Below are positions 4,793-6,561 of a DNA stretch of 6,561 bases, piece by piece. Below the pieces are notes generated by a model, which had not been told where the DNA came from, searched no databases, and was given only the letters and a program-made list of their open reading frames with translations. This DNA is from an uncultured Verrucomicrobiota bacterium (GTDB lineage: Bacteria > Verrucomicrobiota > Kiritimatiellia > RFP12 > UBA1067): contig CAMZET010000082.1 of NCBI GenBank assembly GCA_947305825.1, positions 1-6,561 on the forward strand, read 5' to 3'. Each line of letters opens with the position of its first letter. Position 1 is the first letter of the stretch. The position numbers were made by a program, and so were the translations under genes.

Positions 4793-6517
4793 ATGAACGA
4801 GACTGCAAACGAATCAGATACTTCCAGGCATTTTCTCAGGCAGTGGATTGAAGAGAGCGTGGCGTCCGGCGCGACCGGCGGCAAGGTCGTCACCCGCTTC
4901 CCGCCGGAACCGAACGGCTACATCCACATCGGGCACGCCAAGGCGGTGTGCGTCGACTTCGGCATGGCCGCGCTTTTCGGCGGCGAATGCCACCTGCGGC
5001 TCGACGACACGAACCCGGCAAAGGAAAGCGACGAGTACGCCGAAAACATAAAGAAGGACATCCGGTGGCTGGGCTTCCAGTGGTCCGGCGAGGGCGACGG
5101 CGCGGAACCGGGCTTCTACAACGCCTCGAACATGTTCGAGAAAATGTACGAAATCGCCGAGCGCCTCATACTCGCCGGCCAGGCCTACTGCTGCAACCTC
5201 GGCCAGGAAGAGTGGAAAGAATACCGGGGCGTGCCGGAACGCCCGGGACGCCCCAGCCCAAGCCGCGACACGCCGCCAGACAGGAATCTCGCCATCTTCC
5301 GCGACATGCGCGCCGGCAAGTACGCCGACGGCGAATGGTGCCTCCGCGCCAAAATCGACATGGCCTCGCCCAACATCCATATGCGAGACCCGGTAATCTA
5401 CCGCATCCGCCACGTCAGCCACTACCATCTCGGCGACAAGTGGTGCATCTATCCGATGTACGACTTCGCACACCCAATCGAGGACGCGCTCGAAGGCGTG
5501 ACGCACTCCATGTGCACGCTAGAATTCGAAGTCCACCGCCCGCTCTACGACTGGGTCGTGGACCGGCTCGACGAGCAGGGGCTTCTCGTGGAGCGCGGCG
5601 GCGTGAAAATCCGCCCGCAGCAGCGCGAGTTCGCCCGCCTCAACATAACCTATACCGTAATGTCGAAGCGCCTTCTCCTGCAACTTGTGACGGAAGGCCA
5701 CGTCGCTGGATGGGACGACCCCCGGATGCCGACGGTGTGCGGAATGCGCCGCCGCGGCTACACGCCCGGCGCTATCCGCGAGTTCTGCGACCGCGTAGGC
5801 GTCTCGAAGATGGAAAGCGAAAGCGACCCCGCGCTCCTCGAATGGTGCGTGCGCGAGGAATTGAACCGCACCGCGCCGCGCCGCATGGCCGTCCTCGACC
5901 CGGTGAAAGTCGTCGTCGACAACTGGCAGGGCCCGGCCAGGGACGTCGTCCTCCCGAACAACCCGCTCGACGAGGCGGCCGGCACGCGCTCCATCCCCTT
6001 CGGCGGCTCCTTCTGGATTGACCGCGCAGACTTCATGGAGACCGCCCCCAAGAAATATTTCCGCATGGCGATCGGCCAGGAAGTGCGCCTGCGCGGCGCG
6101 TGCATCTTCAAGGCAACCTCGTGCGTGAAGGACGCCGACGGGCGCGTCGTCGAAATCCACGGCACCTGGGATACGGAGTCATGGGGCGGCAACGCGGCCG
6201 ACGGCCGCAAGGTCAAAGGGACTATACACTGGGTCGACGAGGCGACAGGCGTCAAAGCCACCTTCCGCCTTTACGACAGGCTATTCACGGAGAAGGACCC
6301 CCTGCGCGACGGCCCGGCGGAATTCCTGAAATACATGAACCCGCAGTCGCTCCAGACGGTCGAAGGATACGTGGAGCCTCTTCTCGCCGAGGCCGCCGGC
6401 GGCGAACGCTTCCAGTTCGAGCGCACCGGATATTTCGTCGCCGACGAATACGACTCGGCTCCGGGCGCACCCGTATTCAACCGCACCGTTTCGCTCAAGG
6501 ACTCGTTCAAGGCTTAA
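4793..6517 (+). CDS. glnS: Glutaminyl-tRNA synthetase
   Basis: This cytoplasmic class I aminoacyl-tRNA synthetase charges tRNA-Gln with glutamine using ATP. The 574-residue product is slightly longer than E. coli GlnRS (about 554) and complete. The nucleotide-binding signature RFPPEPNGYIHIGHAK is at 35-50, with HIGH at 45-48. CLRAKIDMASPNIHMRDPVIYRI (183-205) and DKWCIYPMYDFAHPIEDALEGVTHSMCTLEF (215-245) are GlnRS-specific. The KMSKS-type loop reads VMSKR at 289-293. The C-terminal beta-barrel anticodon-binding part includes VRLRGACIFK (431-440) and GTIHWVDE (476-483). Its presence implies direct charging of tRNA-Gln, not only the GatCAB transamidation route. It lies 40 nt after the glycosyltransferase with its own promoter and ribosome site. 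Confidence 0.98.
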   Translation: MNETANESDTSRHFLRQWIEESVASGATGGKVVTRFPPEPNGYIHIGHAKAVCVDFGMAALFGGECHLRLDDTNPAKESDEYAENIKKDIRWLGFQWSGEGDGAEPGFYNASNMFEKMYEIAERLILAGQAYCCNLGQEEWKEYRGVPERPGRPSPSRDTPPDRNLAIFRDMRAGKYADGEWCLRAKIDMASPNIHMRDPVIYRIRHVSHYHLGDKWCIYPMYDFAHPIEDALEGVTHSMCTLEFEVHRPLYDWVVDRLDEQGLLVERGGVKIRPQQREFARLNITYTVMSKRLLLQLVTEGHVAGWDDPRMPTVCGMRRRGYTPGAIREFCDRVGVSKMESESDPALLEWCVREELNRTAPRRMAVLDPVKVVVDNWQGPARDVVLPNNPLDEAAGTRSIPFGGSFWIDRADFMETAPKKYFRMAIGQEVRLRGACIFKATSCVKDADGRVVEIHGTWDTESWGGNAADGRKVKGTIHWVDEATGVKATFRLYDRLFTEKDPLRDGPAEFLKYMNPQSLQTVEGYVEPLLAEAAGGERFQFERTGYFVADEYDSAPGAPVFNRTVSLKDSFKA

Positions 6518-6561
6518 TGCGCCCCGCCCGGCTTGACTGCGGACAAGCGTACCGCCGCACC
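6517..6561 (+). CDS. Possible start of a downstream gene (partial)
   Basis: An ATG at 6517-6519 shares one base with the glnS TAA (TAATG) and stays open for all 15 codons to the window end, beginning MRPARLDCGQAYRR. AAGG at 6509-6512 lies 4 nt upstream. This arrangement suits a coupled gene. Fifteen open codons in GC-rich DNA prove little, and the peptide is not recognised. It could equally be intergenic sequence. Confidence 0.22.
   Translation, partial: MRPARLDCGQAYRRT

Noticed and set aside
6533..6538. TTGACT as a -35 box for a gene beyond the window
   Set aside because: The bases at -10 spacing within the window are GC-rich and give no -10 match.

Overview
This GC-rich 6.6 kb window holds compact bacterial chromosomal housekeeping genes. 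There are seven gene-sized features in two divergent blocks around a 120-bp intergenic region (1623-1742). An LpxC-related protein and a polysaccharide-type glycosyltransferase point to a Gram-negative (diderm) host. The GC-rich codon use, the E. coli-type GlnRS and the short repeat array at the left edge would fit a gut or environmental member of the Verrucomicrobiota/Kiritimatiellota group. That placement is only a guess, because no marker in the window fixes the taxon.

Left block (minus strand, read from 1622 down to 83): a nucleobase-salvage operon. It runs upp (uracil phosphoribosyltransferase), then the remnant of an AzgA/PbuG-type purine permease, then a hypoxanthine phosphoribosyltransferase-like gene. 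The permease has been cut to an 87-codon in-frame chimera joining its N-terminus to a mid-protein membrane segment. The HPRT-like gene ends directly in a tandem 22-bp repeat array (1-82, open at the window edge) whose 9-bp cores occur in both orientations and can fold into hairpins.

Right block (plus strand): a divergent LpxC-like metal-deacetylase homologue (1743-2768), a DnaQ-type DEDDh exonuclease with an extra C-terminal domain (2756-3559) and a GT4-type glycosyltransferase (3556-4752). They overlap one another by 13 and 4 nt and so form a tightly coupled operon. glnS (4793-6517) follows with its own promoter. A possible next gene begins at the glnS stop codon and leaves the window.

Three extended -10 promoters of the form TGGTATaAT or TGGTATcAT drive upp, the LpxC-like gene and glnS. 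The one before the LpxC-like gene lies so close to its ATG that the mRNA should be leaderless.

Nothing here is clearly a new defence or mobile system. The most unusual items are the repeat array, the chimeric permease remnant and the LpxC homologue with an altered zinc site. There are no stretches over 300 bases without a gene. I saw no tRNA, rRNA, CRISPR array or insertion sequence.
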